NCBI GenBank assembly: GCA_033584155.1
Contig: CP138355.1
Location: 1-64,000 of the forward strand
Source of the DNA: Candidatus Electrothrix scaldis
GTDB taxonomy: Bacteria; Desulfobacterota; Desulfobulbia; Desulfobulbales; Desulfobulbaceae
Reading direction: 5' to 3'
Length of the DNA stretch: 64,000 bases
Positions 31,503 to 40,271 of the stretch are shown here, piece after piece; position 1 is the first letter of the stretch; the number at the start of each line of letters is the position of its first letter. The notes beneath the pieces were generated by a model that saw nothing but the letters and a program-made list of their open reading frames with translations, was not told the origin of the DNA and searched no databases. The translations under genes and the position numbers were made by a program.

Positions 31503-34500
31503 TCAGTCCCTGTCCATCTGATTCACCCTCCGGGCAGCGGCTGGTTCCACCGCCTCACGCTCCAGCCAGATACCGGTTTGCAGCCGACCGATCACTCTGC
31601 GCCCGTCATTGACAATAGCCAAGAGGCTGGGAATAAGTACCAAGGTCAGGACTGTTGAGCCAACAACCCCGCCAGCCAGCGATAAGGCCATAGGAATAAG
31701 AAACTGGGCCTGCATGTCGGTCTCCAGGATCAATGGAGCCAAACCGCCCACCGTCGAAACGGAGGTGAGGAGAATGGCCCGAAAACGACGCGCACCTCCC
31801 TTGGTCACCGCATTGAAAAAGGACATACCTTCGGCAAGGTTCTCATTAATGCGCTCAATCAGGACGATGGCATCATTCACCACCACCCCGGTGAGAGCGA
31901 CCATACCGAACATGGACATCATAGAAAGATCATAGCCCAGCGCGAGGTGGGAGAGAATCGCCCCGATAATACCGAAGGGGATACTCACCAGAATAACCAG
32001 GGGCTGGATATAGGAACGAAAGATCGTGGCCACGATGACAAAGATACCCAGTATCGCCAGAGGGACAGTCACCTTGAGCGGAGCGAATGACTCCCGCATA
32101 TTCTTCTTTTCCCCTTGGCTGGAAACATGCAGGCCGGGGAACTGCTCCTCAAGCTGGCGGGAGAAAACAGCGAGATCAGCAAAGACCTCCTGGGCATTGG
32201 CCCTCTTGGAGTCAACATCCGCAGTCACCGCGACCCGGCGCATGCCGTCGGTGCGGGTGATGGTGGAGAAGCCCGGTCCGAAGGCCATATCCGCAACCGA
32301 GAGCAGAGGGACTTCCTGACCAGCAGAGGTACGGATGCGCATCTGCTGAAAATCAGTCACTCTGCTTCGTTCGTCCTGCGTATAACGCACCTTTACCCGG
32401 ATATCGTCCTCGCCCCGCTGCACCCGAAAGGCCTCTCTTCCGTAGAAACCAGCATTGACCTGTCTGGCCAAATCCTCTACAGTCAGCCCCAATGCCCTGG
32501 CTTCCGGCTTCAGGGTCAGACGAAATTCATTCTTCCCCGGAGAATTATCAGAACGTATCTGAATCACGCCACTATACCTGCGTAATTTATCCTGGAGCTG
32601 TTCAGAGGCAGCAATGATATCCTCCATCCTGTTTCCCTGTATCCAAAACTCCAGCTCAGCACCACCAGGCCCGTGCGACTCACCTTCAAAGGTCAAGGAC
32701 TTTGCTCCGGGCAGAGAACCTATTTCCTCCTCCCAGGCAATCAGGAGATCGTTGGAATGCACACCCCGCTCTTCTGCCGGGAGCATGATGAACTGAACCG
32801 AGCCCAGATGTGAGCCCTTTTGCCCCCGTTGCTGTGAACTCAGACTTTGGCCAATCAGGACCATCCGCTGCTCAACAAGCGGCTTTCCACTCACCGTTTT
32901 GGTCCGTCCAGACACCTGTAGAAAGGCCTGTTCAATCTTTTGTAAGGCCTGATGAGTAACATCCACAGGCGTTCCTTCGGGAAAAGAGAGGTTAGCTGTT
33001 GCCACAAAGCTATCTGTTTTTGGAAAAACCTGAAACTTCACCAATCCTCCCTTCACAAGCCCCACAGCCAGCAAGAGCGTAGCAATAGAAATGGCGAAAA
33101 ATATATATCGCCAGGTCAATGCCCAAGAGAGAAAGGGAAGGTAAATTCGCTGAATGAATAAATCAAGTGCTGCCTGCACCGTCCTCTGAAGCAAGTGCAG
33201 AGGATTCCATTTTTGGACAGGGCGATTCAGATCAGGAAGATGACTCAGGTGTGCGGGCAAAAGAAAGAGACTCTCCCAGAGAGAAACCAGCAAACTAGCA
33301 ATAACAACTGTTGGCAGGATCTCGATAAACTTCCCCATAACTCCACCGACAAAGGCCAGCGGGATAAAGGCCACGACTGTGGTCGTTATTGCAGCAAGCA
33401 CCGGCATAGCTACCTCGGCCACGCCTTCAACCGCAGCTCGTAGAGGCCCCTGTCCTTTTCTCCGGTGAACGTAGATAGCCTCGCCCACCACGATGGCGTC
33501 ATCTACCACAATACCGAGCACCATGATAACTCCGAACAGGGAAATCATGTTCATGGTCTCGCCCATGTACCAGAGGATAAACATGGCCCCGGACAGAGAG
33601 ATAGGAATCCCCATGCCGCTCCAGAAGGCCAGACGCAGGTCAAGAAACAGCCAGAGCAGACAGAACACCAGGATTAACCCCACCATCCCGTTCCTTGTCA
33701 GCAGGTTGATGCGGGCCCGCAGGGCAGTGGTATTGTCATAGAATTTCTCCAGATGTACGCCCGCTGGCAGTTGAGCCTGCTTCTCATCCACATACTGCTG
33801 CACAGTATCTGCAATGTGAATAGAATCTTCTTCCTCGGTTTTAAAGACCATAACAAAGGCTGCTGGCTCACCGTTGACCTCCGAAATAATCGGGTCTTCG
33901 GTAAAGCCATCGCGGATGGTTGCCAGCTGCCCCAACCTGAGCAGCCGCCCAGAATCATTTGCCAGCACCACGATCTCGGCAAGCTCCTCTCCGGTGTACT
34001 TCCGCCCCACGGTACGGAGCCGAATCTCCTCTTCTTCCGTGCGCAGGGTTCCACCATGCAGATTAATGCTGGATCGACGTACCGCCTCGGAGACCTGACT
34101 AAAGGTCAGGCCATAGCGACGGAGCTGCTCTTCAGAGACCTCTATGGAAATCTCGTAATCCCTGGTTCCGAAGGTATCCACCTGAGAAATGCCATCCAGG
34201 GAGCGGATCTCATCCTTCAGACGTTCTGCTTCTGCCTTGAGCTGTTTCTCCGACATCTCACCGGATAAGGCCAGCAGCACCACAGGATTGCGCATGGTGA
34301 CCTCGGTGACCACCGGTTTTTCTGCATCAAGCGGAAAGGTGGAGATGGCATCGACATTAGACTTCACATCATCAAGGACTTCACTCATGTCACTCCCTTC
34401 CAGCACATCGACCAAGGCTGTGCCGATATTTTCAGCCGAAGTGGTGGTAATCTGCTTGATGCCCTCAATGCCCTCCAGGGCCTCCTCAATTTTGAGGACA

Positions 34501-34691
34501 ATACCCTCCTCCACCTCTTCTGGATCAGCACCAGGATAGGCGACCTGGATGAGGATTTTATCAACGGAAAACTCGGGAAAATTCTCTCTCCGCATAGACG
34601 AGAGGGCCATAGCTCCGCCCACCATGATCATGAGCAGGACAATATTGGCAAAGACCGTGTTATTTGCAAAGGCGGCAAGAAGCTTTTTCAT
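31503..34691 (-). CDS. RND-family efflux transporter, inner-membrane pump
   Basis: A 1062-residue AcrB/MexB-superfamily permease. It starts MKKLLAAFANNTVFANIVLLMIM and has a porter domain with EEVEEGIVLKIEEALEGIEGI. The two membrane halves each have a GxxxD proton-relay region, for example SLFGVIMVLGIVVDDAIVVGEAI and MFGMVALTGVVVNDAIVLIERIN. Length and symmetry are complete. Exports hydrophobic compounds using the proton gradient. It overlaps the adaptor gene by four bases (ATGA), so the two are one operon. No outer-membrane factor gene is adjacent. Confidence 0.95.
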   Translation of the reverse strand: MKKLLAAFANNTVFANIVLLMIMVGGAMALSSMRRENFPEFSVDKILIQVAYPGADPEEVEEGIVLKIEEALEGIEGIKQITTTSAENIGTALVDVLEGSDMSEVLDDVKSNVDAISTFPLDAEKPVVTEVTMRNPVVLLALSGEMSEKQLKAEAERLKDEIRSLDGISQVDTFGTRDYEISIEVSEEQLRRYGLTFSQVSEAVRRSSINLHGGTLRTEEEEIRLRTVGRKYTGEELAEIVVLANDSGRLLRLGQLATIRDGFTEDPIISEVNGEPAAFVMVFKTEEEDSIHIADTVQQYVDEKQAQLPAGVHLEKFYDNTTALRARINLLTRNGMVGLILVFCLLWLFLDLRLAFWSGMGIPISLSGAMFILWYMGETMNMISLFGVIMVLGIVVDDAIVVGEAIYVHRRKGQGPLRAAVEGVAEVAMPVLAAITTTVVAFIPLAFVGGVMGKFIEILPTVVIASLLVSLWESLFLLPAHLSHLPDLNRPVQKWNPLHLLQRTVQAALDLFIQRIYLPFLSWALTWRYIFFAISIATLLLAVGLVKGGLVKFQVFPKTDSFVATANLSFPEGTPVDVTHQALQKIEQAFLQVSGRTKTVSGKPLVEQRMVLIGQSLSSQQRGQKGSHLGSVQFIMLPAEERGVHSNDLLIAWEEEIGSLPGAKSLTFEGESHGPGGAELEFWIQGNRMEDIIAASEQLQDKLRRYSGVIQIRSDNSPGKNEFRLTLKPEARALGLTVEDLARQVNAGFYGREAFRVQRGEDDIRVKVRYTQDERSRVTDFQQMRIRTSAGQEVPLLSVADMAFGPGFSTITRTDGMRRVAVTADVDSKRANAQEVFADLAVFSRQLEEQFPGLHVSSQGEKKNMRESFAPLKVTVPLAILGIFVIVATIFRSYIQPLVILVSIPFGIIGAILSHLALGYDLSMMSMFGMVALTGVVVNDAIVLIERINENLAEGMSFFNAVTKGGARRFRAILLTSVSTVGGLAPLILETDMQAQFLIPMALSLAGGVVGSTVLTLVLIPSLLAIVNDGRRVIGRLQTGIWLEREAVEPAAARRVNQMDRD

Positions 34692-35908
34692 TCTTCTCCT
34701 GCCTCCTTTTGAACTGACTGAAGGACAGGTTGAACCGACTCGGGAGGCTCAAGGATATTGACCAAACTGTTTTCCAGAGGATTTTCCAAACGGGTAACGA
34801 TAACCTGCTCGCCTTCTTCCAGACCATCTGTCACATAGGTCGTGCCCTGCTCTGTTCGCGCTACCTCCACCTTGCGAGTGTGCAGACGGCCATCCTCAAC
34901 AACATAGACAGTCTGTTCAAAGCTCACTGCGGCCCTTGGGAGGGCAAAGGCCCTTTCCAAAGCATGGCCTTCAATATCCACCCGGCAAAACATCCCCTGC
35001 ACCAGAGGGAAGGCAGAGCCTTTTTCCGGCTGCAAACGAATCGCCACTGTCAGGCTTCTGGTCTGAGCATCAAAACGGACCACTCGATCAAGAAGACCGT
35101 GAGCACACACGCTTTCCCGTTCCGTCCAGATAACTGTACAATCTGTTTTCTCTGGGAGTCCAAACCAGGATTGACCATCATTCTTGGCCTGAAAACGGAG
35201 CCATTGCACCGCATCACGGCTATCCAAAGGCACCTGTACTTCAAGATCACTGTCATCGGTAAGGGTGAGGAGATTTTTACCCACAGTCACGTACTCGCCT
35301 TGGTCCACAAAGAGTTCCGTGATACGACCAGTAAAGGGGGCACGAATCACACAGCGGGAAAGCTGAAGCTTTGCCTGATCTATAGTTTTTTTGATCTGGA
35401 TGATCTGATTATTTATGGCGTTGACGGCCTGCTCACCCTTTTCCACAGTAGACTGGGTCCCTACCTTTTTCTTGGAGTAGAGATTACTGACCCGCGCATA
35501 TTCCTTCCGGGCAAGCTCAAGGTCGCGAACCAGACTCTTCAGACGGGCCTGGGCACTTTCCAGGTCCAAACGAAAATCCTGTTCATTAATCTTATACAGG
35601 ATCTCATCTTTCTGGATAATCGCTCCGACCTGGAGATCCTTATGGGCAAAGAGAACACGCCCACCGACTTCAGCAGGCAAGGTTACCTCGGTGCGCGAGA
35701 CCACCTCCCCATAGCCGGAAACGACAATCGGAACCGTTTTCGCCTGGACCTGAACCACCCGAACCGGTAGTGCGGGCTCCTTTCTCTCCACCTTTTGCGG
35801 TGCTTTCTTCATTCCCTTGAGCTTCTTCATACCGATGAACCCACCGGCAAGAATCAGCAGACAGAGAACAATCCGCACGAAAAATAAAGCTATTTTTTTC
35901 ATTTTCAT
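34688..35908 (-). CDS. RND periplasmic adaptor (membrane fusion protein)
   Basis: A 406-residue HlyD/AcrA-like adaptor. N-terminal membrane anchor (IALFFVRIVLCLLILAGGFIGM), then a barrel-sandwich domain beginning VVSGYGEVVSRTEVTLPAEVGGRV and closing CVIRAPFTGRITELFVDQGEYV. A helical hairpin (LELARKEYARVSNLYSKKKVG) lies between them, with a beta-barrel domain after. Bridges the pump to an outer-membrane channel. No lipobox Cys is obvious. Start ATG 35908 has AAAAGGCATATGAAA-type context with a weak ribosome binding site. Confidence 0.93.
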   Translation of the reverse strand: MKMKKIALFFVRIVLCLLILAGGFIGMKKLKGMKKAPQKVERKEPALPVRVVQVQAKTVPIVVSGYGEVVSRTEVTLPAEVGGRVLFAHKDLQVGAIIQKDEILYKINEQDFRLDLESAQARLKSLVRDLELARKEYARVSNLYSKKKVGTQSTVEKGEQAVNAINNQIIQIKKTIDQAKLQLSRCVIRAPFTGRITELFVDQGEYVTVGKNLLTLTDDSDLEVQVPLDSRDAVQWLRFQAKNDGQSWFGLPEKTDCTVIWTERESVCAHGLLDRVVRFDAQTRSLTVAIRLQPEKGSAFPLVQGMFCRVDIEGHALERAFALPRAAVSFEQTVYVVEDGRLHTRKVEVARTEQGTTYVTDGLEEGEQVIVTRLENPLENSLVNILEPPESVQPVLQSVQKEAGEE

Positions 35909-36063
35909 ATGCCTTTTTTCTCTCCAAAGGAGTCTCTAACATCACTGGGTAGCTGTCTTTTTGCGCTGGCTCCACCATACCTAAAATATGCATAAACAAC
36001 AACGGACGGAAAGGATTTCTCCAGCCGACGCGCTTCTTTCTCCAACAATATTCACACAGATCC

Positions 36064-36093
36064 CTATTGACAATCAGGTTTCGGCACTGTTAC
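36064..36093 (+). promoter_or_regulatory. Repeated promoter-like motif, copy 1
   Basis: TATTGACAATCAGGTTTC then GGCACTGTTAC, containing a perfect -35 hexamer TTGACA. Lies about 65 bases before the next start codon. Two more copies occur at 36821-36849 and 53186-53214, each upstream of a short plus-strand gene. Conservation over some 29 positions at three loci suggests a shared regulator or a mobile promoter unit. Confidence 0.6.
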
Positions 36094-36158
36094 CTTCCTT
36101 TAATGATCAGTGATATTAAACCCTTCCCTTACAAAACACCTTAAAGAGAGAAGACAAG

Positions 36159-36731
36159 ATGCCACCACTACAATACGTTAGCCGCCTTAACAGGACATTC
36201 TATCTTCACGAAGGCGTAACAAAAACCGGGAAACCTCGTTATTACCTCTCACTGAAAAACGAAGGAAAGCTCCTTGACATGATGCCGGAAGGCTTCGAGA
36301 TCTATGAGAACCCCGATGGACAGGTTTACTGTCGGAAGGTACCTAAAAAGATCATTACCGACGAGGAAGTCGCTATCGTGGAGCAAGGCATGAAGCGCTT
36401 CTCAAAGGTCGAGTATTATACAATCGATGTACGACAAAAAACAATCTCTGTATTCATATCGAATCAGGATACAGACCGCCTTCTGGAGATTATCAGCCCC
36501 GGAAGAGAGCAAGAAGAAGCCCGAAGTATCCTGATGCAAGCCATCAGCTATTCACCGTATATGGAGTTTGTCTTGACCGATGACAAGGAACGTCTGTTTA
36601 CAGTTCGAAGGTATTGTTTCCTGGGATCAGTGGATGATTGGATCGATATCGGGGAGCCGGGCGGGCTTGATGAGCTGGTGGAAGAGTATGTTCGACATTT
36701 AGGTGAAGACTCATACTACGATTTGTATTAG
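36159..36731 (+). CDS. Conserved hypothetical protein
   Basis: A 190-residue soluble protein. It begins MPPLQYVSRLNRTFYLHEGVTKTGKPRYYLSL, a beta-rich opening in which K-T-G-K-P-R-Y looks nucleic-acid- or substrate-binding, continues with a central mixed region and ends in an acidic C terminus (GGLDELVEEYVRHLGEDSYYDLY). I do not recognise a named domain, but similar small proteins occur sporadically in many bacteria. GAGAGAAGA precedes the ATG at 36159. Driven by copy 1 of the repeated promoter-like motif. Confidence 0.65.
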   Translation: MPPLQYVSRLNRTFYLHEGVTKTGKPRYYLSLKNEGKLLDMMPEGFEIYENPDGQVYCRKVPKKIITDEEVAIVEQGMKRFSKVEYYTIDVRQKTISVFISNQDTDRLLEIISPGREQEEARSILMQAISYSPYMEFVLTDDKERLFTVRRYCFLGSVDDWIDIGEPGGLDELVEEYVRHLGEDSYYDLY

Positions 36732-36820
36732 CATGCTCTGGCATTGATCGGAACAGAAAGCTTGTTCGGGGAAATGGTGGTGAGCTTATAGTATTCCCAA
36801 GGGGGGGGCATGCAACGCTC

Positions 36821-36849
36821 TGTTGACAATCAGGTTTCATCGCTGTTAC
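36821..36849 (+). promoter_or_regulatory. Repeated promoter-like motif, copy 2
   Basis: TGTTGACAATCAGGTTTCAT then CGCTGTTAC, differing from copy 1 at only four of 29 positions. Located about 55 bases before the next gene. Confidence 0.6.
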
Positions 36850-36902
36850 TGTGCAAATGAATAATATGTTTATGCTTGATAATTATGTTTTCAGGAAAGA
36901 GT

Positions 36903-37301
36903 ATGATTACAGATATGGAACGAAGGAACACTAAGGACAGATTAAATCAAGAAACATTACCCGATTACTGGCGAGGCTACTTCCGTTATCGAGATAATGC
37001 TAATGAATTGTATCAATTAGCTCAAGAAAGTTTAGAGAGAGAAGTTGAAAACGCGAGAGGGCGAGATCGGCCTTTTATTGACTCTCAGCAGTCAATTGGA
37101 CGTATTCTAAATGAATTTAGTAGCCAACATCAATTCCATCGTCAATTCAGGGAGCAATTGCCTGATTTACACTCAAACCTAATCCTTGGCATGCATCTTT
37201 ATGATATCATGATCAATGACGAGGATACTTGGATATACACAGAGACACAGCATCGTGGACATCTCTTTCCGCATGCAACTTACTTTATACCGAAAAATTA
37301 G
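36903..37301 (+). CDS. Hypothetical protein
   Basis: A 132-residue soluble, charged protein of unknown family. Helical N-terminal half (LPDYWRGYFRYRDNANELYQLAQESLEREVENARG), then LNEFSSQHQFHRQFREQLPDLH, and a short C-terminal beta part. The frame opens nine codons earlier at a TTG, and another ATG lies at 36885. ATG 36903 is favoured because AGGAAAG lies just upstream. Follows copy 2 of the repeated promoter-like motif. Confidence 0.55.
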   Translation: MITDMERRNTKDRLNQETLPDYWRGYFRYRDNANELYQLAQESLEREVENARGRDRPFIDSQQSIGRILNEFSSQHQFHRQFREQLPDLHSNLILGMHLYDIMINDEDTWIYTETQHRGHLFPHATYFIPKN

Positions 37302-37414
37302 AAGATAACCCTTCATTGGTATCGAATCAAAAAACCGGTCGATATAGTTCGACCATTATCCCTCTCCCCCAAAAAAAACATTATCACAATCTCCCATCCC
37401 CTCATCTCCCCCGC

Positions 37415-37540
37415 TACCATACAGGTAAGCCCCAAGGACTTACCCAGGTAAGTCTCTCAGTACCATACAGGTAAGTCCCCAAGACATACCCAGGTAAGTC
37501 TGCCAGTACCATATAGGTAAGTCCCGGAGACATACCCGTA
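37415..37540. repeat. 46-bp tandem repeats containing GGTAAG/CTTACC palindromes
   Basis: Two full units of exactly 46 bp (37415-37460, 37461-37506) and a partial third. Each has TACCATACAGGTAAG near its start and an inverted TTACC 12-15 bases on, so every unit can form a hairpin. Both strands carry spurious ORFs through it. It lies in a 400-base gene-free stretch. Confidence 0.8.
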
Positions 37541-37629
37541 TGACACCGGCTGCTCACCCCTGTTCCGCTCTCCCGCCCGCCGCGATCCGTACTCTTCAGC
37601 AGCAATATGCAATAATTGCCGCTATTTTC

Positions 37630-37658
37630 TTGACAAAGACCATTCCACTCCGTATGGT
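37630..37658 (+). promoter_or_regulatory. Sigma70-like promoter for the DUF4469-type gene
   Basis: TTGACA (37630-37635), 17-base spacer, TATGGT (37653-37658), about 60 bases before the start codon. The -35 is perfect and the -10 is moderate. Confidence 0.5.
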
Positions 37659-37716
37659 GATCAATCAGACAAATTATCAAGGAGCATCAATATCTTAAAG
37701 CCCAAAGGAGGACAGT

Positions 37717-38793
37717 ATGGCACCTATTCAGTATCGGATTGAGCCCAATCCCATGACCACACCCGGATCCTACAAACTCCGCTTCATTCCTCAAGGGATC
37801 AACGGCTACGACGAAGTTGCCCAGGCAGTTGCCTTGAAGAACCCCAACTGGCCCGCAGACATGGTCAAGGCTATACTCAAGGCCGGTAATGAGGAAATTC
37901 AGGACATGAACACCAACGGATTCCAGGTCACCTACGAAGACGCCTTCACCATTCGTCCTACCTTCCATGCCCGTCTGGACAGCCCGGACGACCCGCTACC
38001 GCCGATGGATGAACTCCTGCGGATCAAGGTCTCGGCCTCGCGTCCCCTTGTCAAGGCAGTGCAGCAGGACGCGCATCTGGAACGGGTGGAACCAAAAGAA
38101 AAGGCCCCGGTTATCCTGTCCGCCGAAGACACCAATCTGGAGCTGAACGATGTGTTGAATCCCTCTGGCGTACTCCGCCTCAACGGGACCAATCTCCTCT
38201 TTGACCGGAAAGATGCGGACTGCGGCTGTCTCATCGAAGGAACCCGCAGCGGCGAGGCCCGGCAGAACCAGTTCGCCTCCATCTCCAACACCGAGGTTCT
38301 GCTGGTGCCGCACATCCCGGCCCAGGACGCACCGTGGAACAACGAATACACCCTCTCCCTGAGCACCCGCTACACCAAGCACGGCTCGATACGCACCGGC
38401 ACCTACAGTCGCAGGCTGCGCTCGCCCCTGGACCTGAATGGCTTCAGCGCCAATAATCCACAGGAGGTCGGTATCCTGACCGGCAATGCCCCGGCCCCGT
38501 ATGTGGTGGCTACTTCCGCCGAAATGACGGCGACTGAACAGATCCGTATCCAGGCCGTCTTTAATCTGACCGACAACCGCCTTACGCTGAGTTTGCAGGC
38601 TATGGAACAACGCGGTATTGCAGGCGATCCGGTCACCGTGCCCGGCAACGGCACCTACACCCTGCCCGGCTTCAGCGGTTCCGCCGTCACCAGCCTGACC
38701 GTGCGGGTGGATAATTACACTGATCTTGCATCCCTGATCCGCAGCAGCTATAACGGCAGGATGGTGGATATTTTGGACCTTACTGTTGCTTAG
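37717..38793 (+). CDS. DUF4469-type protein with N-terminal HU-like domain
   Basis: A 358-residue protein. The N-terminal ~100 residues (YRIEPNPMTTPGSYKLRF, ALKNPNWPADMVKAILKAGNEEI and ITNGF-like strands) resemble the HU/IHF-like DNA-binding domain often joined to DUF4469. The middle and C terminus form two beta-sandwich-like regions: one starts VILSAEDTNLELNDVLNPSGVLRLNGTNLLFD, and the C-terminal one contains GTYTLPGFSGSAVTSLTVRVDNYTDLASLI. AAGGAGGACAG precedes the ATG. Function unknown; such proteins may be nucleoid-associated or phage-derived. Its 3' end is found again in decayed form at 39838-40026 and 42843-42904. Confidence 0.75.
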   Translation: MAPIQYRIEPNPMTTPGSYKLRFIPQGINGYDEVAQAVALKNPNWPADMVKAILKAGNEEIQDMNTNGFQVTYEDAFTIRPTFHARLDSPDDPLPPMDELLRIKVSASRPLVKAVQQDAHLERVEPKEKAPVILSAEDTNLELNDVLNPSGVLRLNGTNLLFDRKDADCGCLIEGTRSGEARQNQFASISNTEVLLVPHIPAQDAPWNNEYTLSLSTRYTKHGSIRTGTYSRRLRSPLDLNGFSANNPQEVGILTGNAPAPYVVATSAEMTATEQIRIQAVFNLTDNRLTLSLQAMEQRGIAGDPVTVPGNGTYTLPGFSGSAVTSLTVRVDNYTDLASLIRSSYNGRMVDILDLTVA

Positions 38794-38834
38794 TTAAGCA
38801 ACGCTTCTTTAACTCAACAAAACAGGAGACAACA

Positions 38835-39785
38835 ATGAAATCGACTTTGATTTCCCTTGCACTTACTCTCGGTTGCTGCACCCTTGCTTTTGCAGCACCG
38901 CCGGGCAATGTGATGCCGAGCAGTGAGCGCCCTATCGTTCGTCCTGCTCGGGATGGCCTTATGACGCTATCTCAACTTTTTAAATGCGGTCCGGGGTTTA
39001 CCACCTATTCGGTAAAATCGTCAAGCGGTGTCAGCGGGGACGGGGTACGTTGCGTGAAATTCCACAACACCCAAACAATTGACGGAAAACTTACCGGTGT
39101 CTACTGGTACGGGGAAGGACAATGGAATGGCAAGACATATCGTCATATCGGCTATACTTATCCGTTTGCATTCTGTCCTGATGCCGGAGGAAATTGTCCG
39201 CCTCAATATCGTTCTTATGCGGCAGATATTTCAGGCAACGGTGAGAATTCAGGAGGCGAATTCAGTAACCTTACGCTGACATCTCTGGACGGCAATGCGC
39301 GTATCCGCGTAACTGGCGGTTGGAATGAAGAATGGATTCGGGAGCCGAGCGGACATACAGCCACATACAGCAGTAAATTGAAGCCTGTCACAACTTGCGG
39401 CCCACATTTTAGCAAGGCATCTGTTGCTGATATCAATGGTTCTACAGCTGGTGGAACAGGTGTACGTTGCTTGGCAAGCGGTCCTGATGGCTTTTTCGGT
39501 TTTATCTGGTATGGGGAAGGGCAATGGAACGGAAAGAAGTACCGTCACCTGGGTTTTACCAACAATTTTTCAAACCAAGGTTCAGGCAAAGCTACTGCGG
39601 CGGATATCTGCAATAACTCGGCCTTCTTCTGCGGCCAAACAGCAGCAGGAGGACTGAATATCAAACAGGATCCGACAGCATGTGATGCGAACAACAAGTT
39701 CAAAATGAACTATGTTGTCACCGGCAACTGGAAGGAACGCTGGAATGGTACGGACTCGGTTGAATGTCCTTCTGTGATAAGATAA
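38835..39785 (+). CDS. Secreted protein of two tandem homologous domains
   Basis: A 316-residue protein with a signal peptide (MKSTLISLALTLGCCTLAFA). Two similar halves follow. The first reads FKCGPGFTTYSVKS, GDGVRCVKF, then GVYWYGEGQWNGKTYRHIGYT. The second reads VTTCGPHFSKASV, GTGVRCLAS, then GFIWYGEGQWNGKKYRHLGFT. Each half ends in a GGWNEEWIRE- or TGNWKERWNG-type strand. Paired Cys in each half suggest disulphides. No known family was recognised. AGGAGACA precedes the ATG. Lies between the DUF4469-type gene and the first copy of that gene's 3' end, as if inserted there. Confidence 0.75.
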   Translation: MKSTLISLALTLGCCTLAFAAPPGNVMPSSERPIVRPARDGLMTLSQLFKCGPGFTTYSVKSSSGVSGDGVRCVKFHNTQTIDGKLTGVYWYGEGQWNGKTYRHIGYTYPFAFCPDAGGNCPPQYRSYAADISGNGENSGGEFSNLTLTSLDGNARIRVTGGWNEEWIREPSGHTATYSSKLKPVTTCGPHFSKASVADINGSTAGGTGVRCLASGPDGFFGFIWYGEGQWNGKKYRHLGFTNNFSNQGSGKATAADICNNSAFFCGQTAAGGLNIKQDPTACDANNKFKMNYVVTGNWKERWNGTDSVECPSVIR

Positions 39786-39837
39786 CAACATAAAGAAGCA
39801 CGGCAGCTCAGGTCTTAGACGAAACTGGGCTGCCTAC

Positions 39838-40026
39838 ATTCTCTTTCTCAACACCCATTACACTGAACACGGCTTAATACGCAACGGCACCTATACCCTG
39901 CCCGGCCTCAGTGGTTCCGCCGTCACCAGCCTGACCGTGCGGGTGGATAACTACGCCGACCTCGTTTCCCTGATCCGCAGCGGCTATCACGGCAGGATGG
40001 TGGATATTCTGGTGATGGGGATGTAG
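39838..40026 (+). pseudogene. Internally deleted 3' copy of the DUF4469-type gene (copy 1)
   Basis: The frame reads LNTHYTEHGLIRNGTYTLPG, then SGSAVTSLTVRVDNYADL, then GRMVDILVMGM and a stop. It joins sequence equivalent to 38360-38400 of the intact gene directly to that from about 38650. The junction is at CGGCACCTAC, present at both points in the intact gene, so deletion between short direct repeats explains it. No start codon or ribosome binding site. Confidence 0.8.
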
Positions 40027-40271
40027 GGATACCTTCCATCTTTCCTTTCATAACAAACAAACTCCTTCCACATGGAAGGCCTTATAGAAACTTTTACCTG
40101 CTTTATTCAGCACATCAATTTTAACAAACACGAGGTATTGAACTCCCCATTCGCTCATTTTAAATTTGGAAAAATTAATTCTGAATCGGGCTTGTAAAAT
40201 TTCAAACAGACCCTATTTTGGTATGAGATTGAGTTGAAACTCCTTTTTCTATAATCATAAATGACACTGAA

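Noticed and set aside
34730-35770. 346-residue plus-strand ORF opposite the RND adaptor gene
   Set aside because: Shadow ORF: the minus-strand frame has complete adaptor motifs and a 4-base overlap with the pump gene.
37415-37540. CRISPR array
   Set aside because: The 46-bp units are head-to-tail with no unique spacers and there is no cas gene in the window.
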